Shown here piece after piece: positions 18,182 to 27,748 of a DNA stretch of 64,000 nt. The translations under genes and the position numbers were made by a program. Numbering within the stretch: the first letter of the stretch is position 1; the number at the start of each line of letters is the position of its first letter. The notes below the pieces were generated by a model that saw only the letters and a list, made by a program, of their open reading frames with translations, did no database searches and had not been told where the DNA came from. The DNA comes from Hyphomicrobiales bacterium (lineage in GTDB: Bacteria > Pseudomonadota > Alphaproteobacteria > Rhizobiales > JAJFHB01). Location: contig JAJFHE010000050.1 of the NCBI GenBank assembly GCA_021775755.1, forward strand, positions 279,842-343,841, in the 5' to 3' direction.

Positions 18182-18514
18182 ATGACGGAAATCAACAGAG
18201 AAGCCAAATTCGGCATCGGTCAGGTCGTCAAGCACCGTTTCTTCGCGTTTCGCGGTGTCATATTCGATGTGGATCCGACATTCGACAACACGGAAGAATG
18301 GTGGCTGTCGATACCTGAATCCGTTCGTCCCTCCAAGGACCAGCCCTACTACCATCTCTTCGCGGAAAACGAGGAGACGGAGTATATCGCCTATGTTTCG
18401 GAACAGAATCTCCTGGAAGACGATTCCGGTGAGCCCGTGCGCCATCCGCAAATATTCGAACTATTCGACGAATACGAAGACGGGGTTTACCGGGTACGTT
18501 CGATCCTGAACTAG
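18182..18514 (+). CDS. hspQ: Heat shock protein HspQ
   Basis: A 110-residue YccV-like protein: KFGIGQVVKHRFFAFRGVIFDVDPTF, then DQPYYHLFAENEETEYIAYVSEQNL and FELFDEYEDGVYRVRS, which together are the full HspQ signature. In enterobacteria HspQ is a specificity factor for Lon protease and was first noted as a hemimethylated-DNA-binding protein. Cytosolic. It appears monocistronic; I could not pick out a heat-shock promoter with confidence. Confidence 0.92.
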   Translation: MTEINREAKFGIGQVVKHRFFAFRGVIFDVDPTFDNTEEWWLSIPESVRPSKDQPYYHLFAENEETEYIAYVSEQNLLEDDSGEPVRHPQIFELFDEYEDGVYRVRSILN

Positions 18515-18604
18515 CGCGAAGCGGACCATTGGCGCCTGCGGCAGGCTTACATCCGGCGTCATCACACGGTGCAGTAAGGCCGCCCGATACGGATCGGAAG
18601 ACGA

Positions 18605-19066
18605 ATGAGTAGTCCATCAGCACCGGCGGCAAGTGCATCGCGAAAGCTGCTTCAGGCCGGTACCGACCTCGGCGTTTCCGATTGGCTCACCATTGATGCG
18701 GACATGAACCAGGCATTTGCGGATGTCACCCGCGATCCGGTGCCGATGCAAATCGATGGCCGAAGCTATGTGCACGGGTTTTTGACACTATCCATGCTCA
18801 CCGACCTGTTTGCCAGCGCATTGCGGATAGAAGGCGGCGGCAATGCAATGCAGGAAGGCTACCTGCTCAATTATGGCTTCAACCGGATGCGGCTGATCGA
18901 ACCGGTTCCTTTGGGCGCCCGCATCAGAGGGCATTTCCGAACCGCCGACAGCGGCATTTCGGAGCGCGGCGCCGTTACCGTCATTCCCGTAGACGTGCAG
19001 GTCGAAATTGAAGGAAACGAACGCCCGGCACTCGTGGGAGAGTGGCTGGCCGCATGGCGCAGGTAG
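18605..19066 (+). CDS. MaoC-like hot-dog protein with altered active site
   Basis: A 153-residue hot-dog fold protein that follows R-specific enoyl-CoA hydratases: DWLTIDADMNQAFADVTRD, then YVHGFLTLSMLTDL. In working enzymes a conserved Asp and a His five residues later (D-x-N-x-x-H) activate water. Here Asp44 is kept but the His position is Gln49 (DPVPMQID). Hydratase activity is therefore doubtful; it might bind acyl-CoA or carry out another step. It stands alone between hspQ and an acyl-CoA synthetase gene on the same strand. Confidence 0.75.
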   Translation: MSSPSAPAASASRKLLQAGTDLGVSDWLTIDADMNQAFADVTRDPVPMQIDGRSYVHGFLTLSMLTDLFASALRIEGGGNAMQEGYLLNYGFNRMRLIEPVPLGARIRGHFRTADSGISERGAVTVIPVDVQVEIEGNERPALVGEWLAAWRR

Positions 19067-19168
19067 ACGCCCGCGACACAGCGGCCTTCTGTGCGACCGG
19101 GGGCACCTAAGCTCTATGGACGTTGTGCTACCGTGATCTCGAACTCTGGATGATCAACGGACACCTGC

Positions 19169-20794
19169 ATGAGCAAGAGTACAATCCACCCTGCCGACGA
19201 TGACCTGAACGCAAAACTGCCACACACCATTCCGCAGATGCTTCGCGACCGCGTTAGTGAAACGCCTGACCGCGATGCCTTTGTGTTTTTCGATGACGGG
19301 GTCACGGTCACATACGCGGAGCTCGATGAACAAGTGAGGCGCGTGGCGGGCGGGCTGTTGGAGATGGGCGTTCGCAAGGGCACGCACGTTGCCATGATGC
19401 TTCCCAACGTCATTGAGTTTCCCGTCACGTGGCTTGCGATAGCCTGGATCGGCGCGGTCTCCATTCAGCTCAATCCGAAGTTTACGGGCGGAGAGCTCGA
19501 CTATGCGCTGAACGATGCGGATGTCGATTTTCTGGTGATTGACGAGACCTGTGTTCCCTCGCTCAACGCCATGGAACAGCGCATGGAGCGGCTTCCGGAC
19601 GTCAATATCATTGTCCGCGGTGGAGAACCCTCGTGCGATGCCCATACCAGGTGGAGTAAATTGCTGAACGCCGCCGCCCTTCCACAAGAGCCGCGCGCCG
19701 AAGTGTCGGCCCACGATGTGATGTCGATCCTGTTCACGTCCGGCACCACGGGGTTCCCCAAAGGCTGCATGCTCGACCACAGGTACTGGCTGCAGCTTTG
19801 TGCCAGCGCTGTTTTCTGTCAGGGCGGGCACAAACCGCGCAACGTCCTGGTTTATGAACCCATGTTCTACATCCAGGGCAATGGTATTTTCCTGGGCGCC
19901 CTGCTTTCCAATGCAACCGTGTACTGCCCCGGACAGCCAAGCGTTTCGAAATTCCTGCCGTGGGTGCAACGCTATTCGATCGACTACTGCGCCTTCCCCG
20001 TTCCCGCCGTGCACGTGATGGACGAATACCCGCCGGAGATGGGGGAAAGCCTGAAATGGGTGCACGCCTGGTACTTCCACGGCGACTGGCTGGAACGGGT
20101 GGAACAACGGTTTGGCGTTGTTGGCCGGGACTCCTACGCGATGACGGAGAATGGATTTTGTCTCTATGTGCCGGTGGACCGGCCCGATCTGGCGGCGAGC
20201 GGCTCGGTCGGCGTCCCCGCACCGTGGAGGGAAATCCGCATCGTCGATGACAACGGCGAAGACGTACCAGACGGTGAAGTCGGCGAGGCCTGGACTGCGG
20301 GACCTGGCCACATGCACGGCTATTACCGCAAGACCGCCGCCAATCGCGAGAGCTTCCGTGGCCGGTGGTTTCGGACCGGCGATCTCATGCGCCGAGACGC
20401 AGACGGCGGCTACTACCTTGTGGGTCGCATGAAGGACATGATCAAGCGCTCCGGCGAAAACATCTCCGCGGCAGAAGTGGAGGATTGCCTGTGCAAGCTC
20501 GACGGCGTGGCAATGGCGGCAGTAGTCCCAGTGCCCGACCCTGCACGCGGCGAAGAGGTAAAGGCCTACGTGCAACTGACTGCCGAGTTAACCCTCAAGG
20601 AAATTACACCACAGGACATCTTCGCCCATTGCACCGAACATCTGGCCGGTTTCAAGATCCCCCGGTATCTCGGATACACCGAGACGTTCCCGTTGACCGC
20701 GAGTAACGACAAGGTTGCGAAAACGCAACTTGTCGAGGGTAAAGAGGACCTCAGGCTCGGTGCATACGATCGGGTGGATCGAATATGGCGTTAA
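19169..20794 (+). CDS. AMP-binding acyl-CoA synthetase
   Basis: A 541-residue adenylate-forming enzyme that joins a carboxylic acid to CoA through an acyl-AMP. All motifs are intact: ILFTSGTTGFPKGCM (P-loop), DSYAMTENGF, WFRTGDLMRRDADGGYY, GRMKDMIKRSGENISAAEVE, and the C-terminal lysine in ASNDKVAKTQL. It resembles the crotonobetaine/carnitine-CoA ligase group in the N-terminal pattern, but substrate is open. Faces another acyl-CoA synthetase gene across 22 bases. Confidence 0.88.
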   Translation: MSKSTIHPADDDLNAKLPHTIPQMLRDRVSETPDRDAFVFFDDGVTVTYAELDEQVRRVAGGLLEMGVRKGTHVAMMLPNVIEFPVTWLAIAWIGAVSIQLNPKFTGGELDYALNDADVDFLVIDETCVPSLNAMEQRMERLPDVNIIVRGGEPSCDAHTRWSKLLNAAALPQEPRAEVSAHDVMSILFTSGTTGFPKGCMLDHRYWLQLCASAVFCQGGHKPRNVLVYEPMFYIQGNGIFLGALLSNATVYCPGQPSVSKFLPWVQRYSIDYCAFPVPAVHVMDEYPPEMGESLKWVHAWYFHGDWLERVEQRFGVVGRDSYAMTENGFCLYVPVDRPDLAASGSVGVPAPWREIRIVDDNGEDVPDGEVGEAWTAGPGHMHGYYRKTAANRESFRGRWFRTGDLMRRDADGGYYLVGRMKDMIKRSGENISAAEVEDCLCKLDGVAMAAVVPVPDPARGEEVKAYVQLTAELTLKEITPQDIFAHCTEHLAGFKIPRYLGYTETFPLTASNDKVAKTQLVEGKEDLRLGAYDRVDRIWR

Positions 20795-20816
20795 AGCGGA
20801 TGCGTGCAACAAGCGC

Positions 20817-22676
20817 CTACGACACCAGAACAATTGCCTCAAACAAGTAGGCCTCGAGAGCTTTCTCAACCGTGGGTACCGATGACCTCGCCGCTTCCGT
20901 CAGCGTCACGGTAACGCGCATGCCGCGCGTACCTCCGTCCACAACTTCGACGCTCGCATTGGGCACTCCAAGTTGCTCGTCAACAAGCTCAGAAACAAGG
21001 TGGCGTGCAGCATCGCAGCGCAAACTTGGTTTGTATATTTTACCGACAGTGGTCAAAGGGATCGTATCGACGATGTAAATCCGCTTTGGCCAGGCCGGTC
21101 GCTCGCTGATCGTCCGGCGGGCGTGCTCACTGAGTTCATCTTCGGTTACCGCGGCACCCGCACGCAGTTCAACGAAACAAACCGGCAGTTCTCCGGCATA
21201 CGCATCCGGGATACCCACCGCAGCGCTCAGCGCGACCGACGCGTGCTCGGACATCGCGTTCTCAATCATCACCGGATCGATATTGTGACCACTGCGAATG
21301 ATGAGATCCTTGGAACGGCCGGCGATGTAGAGGCGACCCTTCGCATCCTTGTATCCGAGGTCGCCGGTACTGAGCTCACCATCAACGATCGCGTCGGCAT
21401 TCTGGCTCTGATCGCGGTATCCAGGCGAGACATGATCCCCGCTCACCGTCACAACACCGACTTCGTTCTCCGCGCAAGGCTCTCCGGGTCGGCCGTTAGG
21501 GTCGAGCCGCCGTACGTTCACTTTCGTATAGGGAAGAGCCCAACCCACCGAGCCAACACCGCATTCGCCTGCAAGTGGATCGATGGTGATCAGGCCCGAG
21601 GCCTCCGTCATGCCATACACCTCATAAAGATGACGGCCCGTCACCTCCCGAAAGCGCGCGCTTACAGCTGGCGGCAACAGCGCGGCACCGGTCAATCCGG
21701 CGCGCACGGCACTGATGTCCGCGTCTTCAATCGGCACCTCCAGAACCGCACCAACCGCGGTCGGGACACTACCGACCAACGTTGCCCGGTACTGTGCAGC
21801 CAGACGCCAGAAACCTTCGACCATAGCCGGGTTGCGCAATCCCCCGGGTGACATGACGAGAAGTTCAACGCCCGCCATGAATGCACTCAGTCCGCAAAAT
21901 ATCGTTCCGGCAACATGGAACAACGGCAGGGTGGCAGTGAGGACGTCGGTGGATCGCATGTCCCCCAGCACTGCGCCGCCGAACGCGGCAACCAGTTGGC
22001 CGCGATGGGTGTGGGCAGCCAGTTTGGGTGTCCCGGTCGTGCCGCCCGTGTGAAAATAGGCCGCCACATCGTCGCCCCCGCACGGCTCGCCAAAGGTCAG
22101 CTGGTCGTCGGGCTGCGCCATCAACGCGGTGCCGAAATCCACTACGCCTTCTTCTTCTGTTCCCGCAGGTGCCACGCGGACCAGCGTTAAACCCGGAATC
22201 TGCTCGCGCAATGCCACCGCCTTTTGCCAGATATCCAGCTGAGGGTGTGGGCCCAGCGCCACTAAAATGGTCGCGCCGGATGCCTTGATCAGCTCGGCAA
22301 TACTCTCCGGCTGAAGCAGAAAATTGATGGGCACGGCATAGCCTGCAACTTCGGCACCCCACAGGGTCACGTGGGTTTCGATCAGTGACGGCAGCATGTA
22401 CGCCACGCCGGGTCTTGGACCGCCCAGGCTCGTAAACAGGTTCGCAGCGCGCCGTATCAGACAAAGCAGATCTCCATAGCTGACACGTCGTGGCTGCTCG
22501 TCCGCCGCACCGCTCATCAACATAGTGATCGCTGTGCGCTCAGGATACAGTTCGGCGCCTGCTGAGAACACATCCAGGATGCTGCGTTCCGGCAGACGCT
22601 GTTCCAATGACAGTTCAGCCTCGAAACGCCTCAGATCTTCGCGATCACGTACAGGTTGCTCGCTTAAAACCGCCAT
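20817..22676 (-). CDS. Acyl-CoA synthetase with C-terminal extension
   Basis: About 619 residues. The AMP-binding motifs are FHTGGTTGTPKLAAHTH (P-loop, Gly for Ser), YEVYGMTEASGL, LSTGDLGYKDAKGRLYIAGRSKD and the catalytic lysine in LTTVGKIYKPSLR. Unlike its neighbours it continues for roughly 80 residues after that lysine, with VEVVDGGTRGMRVTVTL, a region I cannot assign. ATG 22676 (MAVLSEQPVRD) is chosen because AAAGGA lies 5 bases before it; the longer frame from 22760 adds 28 unrelated residues. Acid substrate unknown. Confidence 0.86.
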   Translation of the reverse strand: MAVLSEQPVRDREDLRRFEAELSLEQRLPERSILDVFSAGAELYPERTAITMLMSGAADEQPRRVSYGDLLCLIRRAANLFTSLGGPRPGVAYMLPSLIETHVTLWGAEVAGYAVPINFLLQPESIAELIKASGATILVALGPHPQLDIWQKAVALREQIPGLTLVRVAPAGTEEEGVVDFGTALMAQPDDQLTFGEPCGGDDVAAYFHTGGTTGTPKLAAHTHRGQLVAAFGGAVLGDMRSTDVLTATLPLFHVAGTIFCGLSAFMAGVELLVMSPGGLRNPAMVEGFWRLAAQYRATLVGSVPTAVGAVLEVPIEDADISAVRAGLTGAALLPPAVSARFREVTGRHLYEVYGMTEASGLITIDPLAGECGVGSVGWALPYTKVNVRRLDPNGRPGEPCAENEVGVVTVSGDHVSPGYRDQSQNADAIVDGELSTGDLGYKDAKGRLYIAGRSKDLIIRSGHNIDPVMIENAMSEHASVALSAAVGIPDAYAGELPVCFVELRAGAAVTEDELSEHARRTISERPAWPKRIYIVDTIPLTTVGKIYKPSLRCDAARHLVSELVDEQLGVPNASVEVVDGGTRGMRVTVTLTEAARSSVPTVEKALEAYLFEAIVLVS

Positions 22677-22901
22677 GACGATCCTTTCGTTTTCCGGCTC
22701 CCGCAGCAATGAGTCCTGACGCTGGAACCGGCCACAAGGCGTCATTTGTACGATGGACACTTGGGGATTACCAATGGCTATCCGATGGAGACCCCGCTCG
22801 GGAAGCTGGGAACGGAAACACAGAACTTGTTAAATCCACACTGTGAAAACCGCTGATGAGTTGCCTTTTTTCGCGATAATCTCCGTGATAATCTTTGCGC
22901 C

Positions 22902-24698
22902 ATGGACACCGATGGGAACTCCCCGGAGTTTGGACCGTGGAACCCGGGACTCAGTTCGGAGTTGCCGCGGAAATACCTGTCGCTGTCGACAATGTTTCGG
23001 CCGGAGAACGTTCGCACGAGCATTGCCGAAGTGCACGAGCTCAGTGACTTCTGCGGGCTTCCGCCGCAAACCCTCTCCGCCTTCCGCGCCGGGCGGCTTA
23101 CCATCCACGAACTGCTGATCGCGGTGACGGCGGATCTTTCCGTTCCGGACGGACCGAACGATGAAGACCTCGGCATCAATCTCCGCACGATCGCGGCGAC
23201 AATTCTCGATAAGCATATTTCGCCAAACAACGCGGCGCTCGTACAGATTCTCGACGACCTGCGCAGCAAAGCGATTGAATTTCTTGAGCGCGAACTTGCG
23301 GCGGAGCTGTTTGCCCCTGCCGGCCGCAAGCCGGCCGGGCGGCCACGCAAGGGGCTGCTGAAATGGTTTGGCTCCAGCGCACCCGAGCGACATGTCAACG
23401 AAGCCCCGGAAGACCGGGAACGGCGGGTCATTGCTTCCTGGCGGAATCGGGCCCAATCGAGCGGGAGTGCGTTTGATCGCGCCTGTCTCGAAGCGCTGGC
23501 AACAACGGCAACGGCTGTTGCCGCGCGTCGCGGGCGCGTGCTCGGCGACACAAAACTGCTCGCCGGCATCGCCGCAACCCTTGTGTGTAACGAACGCGGC
23601 AGCGCGCTTATCGGTGAAGCCATCGCGCCGATGATTGCAGCAGCGGTCGAGGCAGAGGGTTTCAGGTTTCTGCCGCGTCAGGACAAGCCCGTGGTGATGA
23701 ACGTGAAGGGAGCATCTGCTTCGGGAAAGAGCACGATGCGGCATCTTCAGAAGACGCTCGCGGCCCGGCTCGATATTCCCTGGGACGATTTCGCCGTCAT
23801 AACGCCGGATATCTGGCGCAAGTTCCTGCTCGATTACGACAGTCTGGGCGAGTCTTACAAATATGCCGGCACCATGTCGGGGCATGAGCTTGAGATCATC
23901 GACAAGAAGTTCGATGCCTACATGGCCCGCAAAGCCGGTAACGGACGCATGTCACACCTCCTGGTCGACCGTTTCCGTTTCGACAGTTTCGTCCCCGAAA
24001 CGGAAGGCGATGAGGCAAGCAAGCTGCTGACGCGGTTCGGCGATCTGGTCTATATGTTCTTCATGATCACGCCGCCGGAGGCGACCGTCGAGCGTGCCTG
24101 GCGCCGGGGGCTCAAGGTCGGCCGGTTCAAGGCGGTGGACGACCTTCTGGATCACAATATCGAAGCCTATACGGGCATGCCTCAGCTGTTCTTCACCTGG
24201 GCGCTCAGAACCCGCAAGCGGGTCCACTTTGAGTTTCTCGACAACAGCGTCAAACAGGGCGAGAGGCCGCGCACGGTAGCATTCGGCTGGAACGGCGAAA
24301 TGAACATCCTCGACGTAAAAGCGATGATCGACATTGACCGCTTCCGCAAGATCAATATCAACGCGCATAGTCCAGATGAGGTCTACACATCCAATGCCCT
24401 TGCGGCGAGTAAGAACCTGGAGTTTCTAAAACAGTGTGTGAAGCGTCTGCCGGTGGTCACTTTCGCCGACCACGAAACCGGAGAAGTATACGGACGCGTC
24501 GAACGCGGCGAGTGGACTACCTGCAATGCCGAACGGCTGAACGAGATGATGTGCGACGAGACTGTGAAGGCCGGTCTCGCTGCCGTCGGTGCCCCAACGA
24601 ACGGACAAACCAGTCAATCGAGCGTCTGTCCCTGCCTGAATGCCGGCGACCCGCACACGCTGGGTGTGTGGGGCGGGAAGGAAAGCTCCTTATCGTGA
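22902..24698 (+). CDS. Unrecognised P-loop NTPase, zeta-toxin-like kinase fold possible
   Basis: A 598-residue protein I do not recognise as a named family. A Walker A motif GASASGKST is at residues 270-278, preceded by NVKG and followed by an ITPDIWRKFLLDY region, which resembles zeta-toxin/uridine-kinase-type P-loop kinases. The first 250 residues are helical and include LPPQTLSAFRAGRLTIHELL; GRKPAGRPRKG near 145 is basic. The C-terminal part has VVTFADHETGEVYGRVERG and a Cys-containing tail (SSVCPCLNAG). No antitoxin-like small gene is adjacent. The ATG has a weak ribosome site and an 8-bp direct repeat GATAATCT (22875 and 22887) just upstream. Function unknown. Confidence 0.7.
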   Translation: MDTDGNSPEFGPWNPGLSSELPRKYLSLSTMFRPENVRTSIAEVHELSDFCGLPPQTLSAFRAGRLTIHELLIAVTADLSVPDGPNDEDLGINLRTIAATILDKHISPNNAALVQILDDLRSKAIEFLERELAAELFAPAGRKPAGRPRKGLLKWFGSSAPERHVNEAPEDRERRVIASWRNRAQSSGSAFDRACLEALATTATAVAARRGRVLGDTKLLAGIAATLVCNERGSALIGEAIAPMIAAAVEAEGFRFLPRQDKPVVMNVKGASASGKSTMRHLQKTLAARLDIPWDDFAVITPDIWRKFLLDYDSLGESYKYAGTMSGHELEIIDKKFDAYMARKAGNGRMSHLLVDRFRFDSFVPETEGDEASKLLTRFGDLVYMFFMITPPEATVERAWRRGLKVGRFKAVDDLLDHNIEAYTGMPQLFFTWALRTRKRVHFEFLDNSVKQGERPRTVAFGWNGEMNILDVKAMIDIDRFRKININAHSPDEVYTSNALAASKNLEFLKQCVKRLPVVTFADHETGEVYGRVERGEWTTCNAERLNEMMCDETVKAGLAAVGAPTNGQTSQSSVCPCLNAGDPHTLGVWGGKESSLS

Positions 24699-24715
24699 AC
24701 CCGCTCCGGGCGTCG

Positions 24716-25816
24716 TCACGCCGGCATTTGCTGCGTGTTGCAGTGGATGCCGCCACCGCCTTCGCAGATCTCGTCAACAGCGATCTGAATGACTTCGCGT
24801 TCCGGATGCAGCCGGGTGATCAGGTCACGGGCGGCTTCGTCGCGTTCATCGTCAGCGAATTTCGACATGACGAGACCGCCATTGGCAACGTAGTAGTTGA
24901 TATATGACGCGGCGAAATACTCGCCCCGGCGCGGCATGCGCTCCCAGCGCGGCCGCTTGATACGGATAACCTCCAGCTTTCGCCCTTGAGCATCACGCAT
25001 CGTCTCGAGCCTGTCGGCATTGGCACGCAGATCGGCATATTCGATATCCTGCGGGTCATCGCTCACCTCCGCCAGCACAATGCCAGGCGCAACGAAGCGC
25101 GCAATGCCATCGATGTGGCCGTCGGTGATCGTGTCGGCGGGTGAGCCCGGCAGCCACAGCACCTTTTGAGCGCCGGTAAAGCGTTTCAGTTCGATCTCGA
25201 TTTCCTCGCGGGAGAGATTCGGATTGCGGTTGGCGTTCAGGAGGCAGGTTTCGGTTGTGAGCAACGTGCCCTCGCCGTCCGTTTCGATGGCCCCGCCTTC
25301 CGCCACGATGCCTGCATGGACGAGCGGGATGTCGAGCGCGCCGGCTAGACGTGCGGCCAGATCGCGGTCACGGTCATAGCCTTTAAATCGCGGGAACTTT
25401 TCGCCCCATACGTTGAAGTTCCACGAGACGGCGGTGAGCGTACCATCGGGCGCACGCGCAAATGTCGGCAAGGCATCGCGCGCCCAGATGTCATAGAGGT
25501 CGATTTCCATGACGGTCACGCCCGGGCCGCAGGCTGATCTTGCATCTTCCGCGTCGCGGGAAACGCACAGCATGGTCACCGGTTCAAAGCGTGCGATGGT
25601 CTGTGCCACGGTTGCCTGCTCACGCCGGATTCGCGCAACGGCGGCGCGGCCGTACAGATCCCTTGCCGAACTGAATGTCATGAAACAGCGTGCATGGGGC
25701 GTGCCCTCAAAGGGCATGATGTAGCCCTCGCTTGCCTGCGCCATGGTGGAACTAGATCCCGTAGCGAACGGCGTTGCTGCCAGCATTCCCAAAACCTCGC
25801 GCCGTGAAATTTTCAT
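24716..25816 (-). CDS. Agmatine deiminase family protein, Tat-exported
   Basis: A 366-residue guanidino-modifying enzyme of the agmatine/peptidyl-arginine deiminase family. IWARDALPTF, EGGAIETDGEGTLLTTETCLLN, DGHIDGIARFV and the C-terminal nucleophile in GGGIHCNTQQMP are all present. The N-terminus KISRREVLGMLAATPFA is a twin-arginine signal, so the enzyme should be folded in the cytosol and exported, unlike classical AguA. ATG 25816 is chosen over GTG 25831. It starts 46 bases from the divergent binding-protein gene. Whether agmatine is the substrate is not known. Confidence 0.85.
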   Translation of the reverse strand: MKISRREVLGMLAATPFATGSSSTMAQASEGYIMPFEGTPHARCFMTFSSARDLYGRAAVARIRREQATVAQTIARFEPVTMLCVSRDAEDARSACGPGVTVMEIDLYDIWARDALPTFARAPDGTLTAVSWNFNVWGEKFPRFKGYDRDRDLAARLAGALDIPLVHAGIVAEGGAIETDGEGTLLTTETCLLNANRNPNLSREEIEIELKRFTGAQKVLWLPGSPADTITDGHIDGIARFVAPGIVLAEVSDDPQDIEYADLRANADRLETMRDAQGRKLEVIRIKRPRWERMPRRGEYFAASYINYYVANGGLVMSKFADDERDEAARDLITRLHPEREVIQIAVDEICEGGGGIHCNTQQMPA

Positions 25817-25861
25817 ATGCCTATCTTTCACGAAATGTCTGAAGGGCGAAAGGACTGCGTT

Positions 25862-27709
25862 ATGCCGGGCTTGGCGTTACAATCGTGGCCGATGTCTGAT
25901 TCTTTCGCAAAATTCATCGCCCGTATACTACCCGCCATCCTGCTTGCGTGGGCGTTCGCGGGCATTGCCCCGGCCGCCGCGGAACCCGCGCATGGTATTG
26001 CCATGCATGGTGCACCCGAATATGGACCCGACTATACACATTTTGGGTATGCGGATCCTGATGCGCTGCAGGGCGGTACGCTCAACCTGGCCGTCACCGG
26101 CACGTTCGACAGCACCAATCCGCTCATTGTACGTGGTGTGTCCGCGGCTGCAATCAGAGGGCACGTGTTTGAAAGCCTCATGGCTCGGGCGCTCGATGAA
26201 CCTTTTTCGCTCTACGGCTTAATCGCGGAAACAATCGAGACGCCGGACGACCGCAGCTGGGTCGAGTTCCGGTTGCGCGGGGAAGCGCGGTTTTCAGATG
26301 GCAAGCCGGTCACCGTCGACGATGTCGTGTTCTCGCTTGAGACGCTGCGCGATCATGGCCGCCCCAATCACCGGTATTATTATTCAAAGGTCGTCGAAAT
26401 CGACCGCCGCGATGAACACACCGTGCGATTTGTGTTCAATGACGAGGGCGACCGGGAAATGCCGCTCATTCTCGGGCTGATGCCGATTATTCCGAAACAT
26501 TTCTATGGCGGCCGCGATTTCGAAGATACATCGCTCGATCTGCCGCTCGGCAGCGGACCCTATGTGGTGGAGGGACTGGAGCCCGGTTCGCTCATCGACT
26601 ACAGGCGCAACCGCGATTACTGGGCGGACCACCTGCCGTCGAACAGCGGGCGGCACAATTTCGAACGCATCCGCTACGAATATTACCGCGACAGTTCCGC
26701 CGCCTTTGAAGCCTTCAAAAAGGGTCTCGTCGACTTCCGTCTTGAGGGCGATCCGACGCAATGGGCGACGGGCTACGATTTTTCCGCGCTTAACGAAGGG
26801 CTCGTCGTGCGCGAGGAGATCGAAACCGGGCTGCCGTCCGGCATGTCAGCGTTCGTGTTCAACTCGCGGCTGGCGAAATTCGAAGATGTGCGCGTCCGCC
26901 GCGCGCTACTTCACATGTTCGATTTCGAATGGGCCAACCGCACCCTGTTCCATGGTCTTTATGAACGCACCCGGAGCTTTTACGACAACTCAGAGCTCGG
27001 CTCGCATGGCGTCGAGGCAGATGCGCGCGAGCGCGCGCTCCTCGCCGATTATGGAGATGCGGTTCTGCCGGAGATTCTGGAAGGCCGGTTCTCCATGCCG
27101 CAAAGCGATGGCTCGGGCCGCGACCGCAAGAACTGGCGTGCGGCTGTCCGGCTTTTAAAGGAGGCAGGTTACGAGGTGCGCGACGGGACCATGTTCAACG
27201 TTGCAACCGGCGAACCGCTGACCTTTGAAATTCTGGTGCAAACACCCGAACAGGAACGCCTTGCGCTTCATTTCACGCGCTCGCTGCAGCGTATCGGCAT
27301 TACCGCAAAGGTGCGCCAGGTCGATACATCGCAAATGCAGCAGCGCCGACAGACCTACGATTTCGAGGTCATTCCCTATAAATGGTTCGCTTCGCTCTCA
27401 CCCGGCAACGAACAGTCGTTCTACTGGGGCACCGCCGGGCGCACGCAGGAGGGCACGCGCAACTATATGGGAGCGAACGAGCCGGCGATCGACGCGTTGA
27501 TTGCGGCGCTTCTGGCGGCCCGGGACCGGCCGGAGTTCGTGTCCGCGGCGCGCGCGCTCGACCGCGTGCTGTTGTCCGGTTTCTATGTCGTGCCGCTGTT
27601 TCACAGCGCGCGGCAGTGGACGGCCTACAGGAACCATCTCAGGCACCCTCAGGCAACGTCCCTTTACGGATATCAACTCGACACTTGGTGGAGCGCGGAG
27701 AATCAGTAG
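25862..27709 (+). CDS. Family 5 extracellular solute-binding protein (YejA-like)
   Basis: About 615 residues of an ABC-importer periplasmic binding protein. A Sec signal peptide ends near PAAAEPAHG, and HGIAMHGAPEYGPDYTHFGYADPDA follows the YejA/peptide-binding pattern, with FESLMARALDEPFSLYGLIAE and FSDGKPVTVDDVVFSLE typical of SBP_bac_5. ATG 25862 is chosen because AAAGGA is 7 bases upstream; ATG 25817 and 25892 are alternatives. No permease or ATPase gene is in the window, so it is an orphan here. Two adenylate-forming enzyme genes follow closely on the same strand (39-base gap). Confidence 0.87.
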   Translation: MPGLALQSWPMSDSFAKFIARILPAILLAWAFAGIAPAAAEPAHGIAMHGAPEYGPDYTHFGYADPDALQGGTLNLAVTGTFDSTNPLIVRGVSAAAIRGHVFESLMARALDEPFSLYGLIAETIETPDDRSWVEFRLRGEARFSDGKPVTVDDVVFSLETLRDHGRPNHRYYYSKVVEIDRRDEHTVRFVFNDEGDREMPLILGLMPIIPKHFYGGRDFEDTSLDLPLGSGPYVVEGLEPGSLIDYRRNRDYWADHLPSNSGRHNFERIRYEYYRDSSAAFEAFKKGLVDFRLEGDPTQWATGYDFSALNEGLVVREEIETGLPSGMSAFVFNSRLAKFEDVRVRRALLHMFDFEWANRTLFHGLYERTRSFYDNSELGSHGVEADARERALLADYGDAVLPEILEGRFSMPQSDGSGRDRKNWRAAVRLLKEAGYEVRDGTMFNVATGEPLTFEILVQTPEQERLALHFTRSLQRIGITAKVRQVDTSQMQQRRQTYDFEVIPYKWFASLSPGNEQSFYWGTAGRTQEGTRNYMGANEPAIDALIAALLAARDRPEFVSAARALDRVLLSGFYVVPLFHSARQWTAYRNHLRHPQATSLYGYQLDTWWSAENQ

Positions 27710-27748
27710 ATAGTCCATACTGGGCAGCGTGTAACGGGCGGGGAACTC

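Noticed and set aside
22778..23885. Two long minus-strand frames opposite the P-loop protein gene
   Set aside because: The plus-strand frame carries a Walker A motif and runs for 598 codons; the minus frames are Arg/Ser-rich shadows.
22902..24698. Toxin-antitoxin module based on a zeta-like toxin
   Set aside because: No small partner gene lies next to it and the protein is much larger than zeta toxins, so only the P-loop resemblance is reported.
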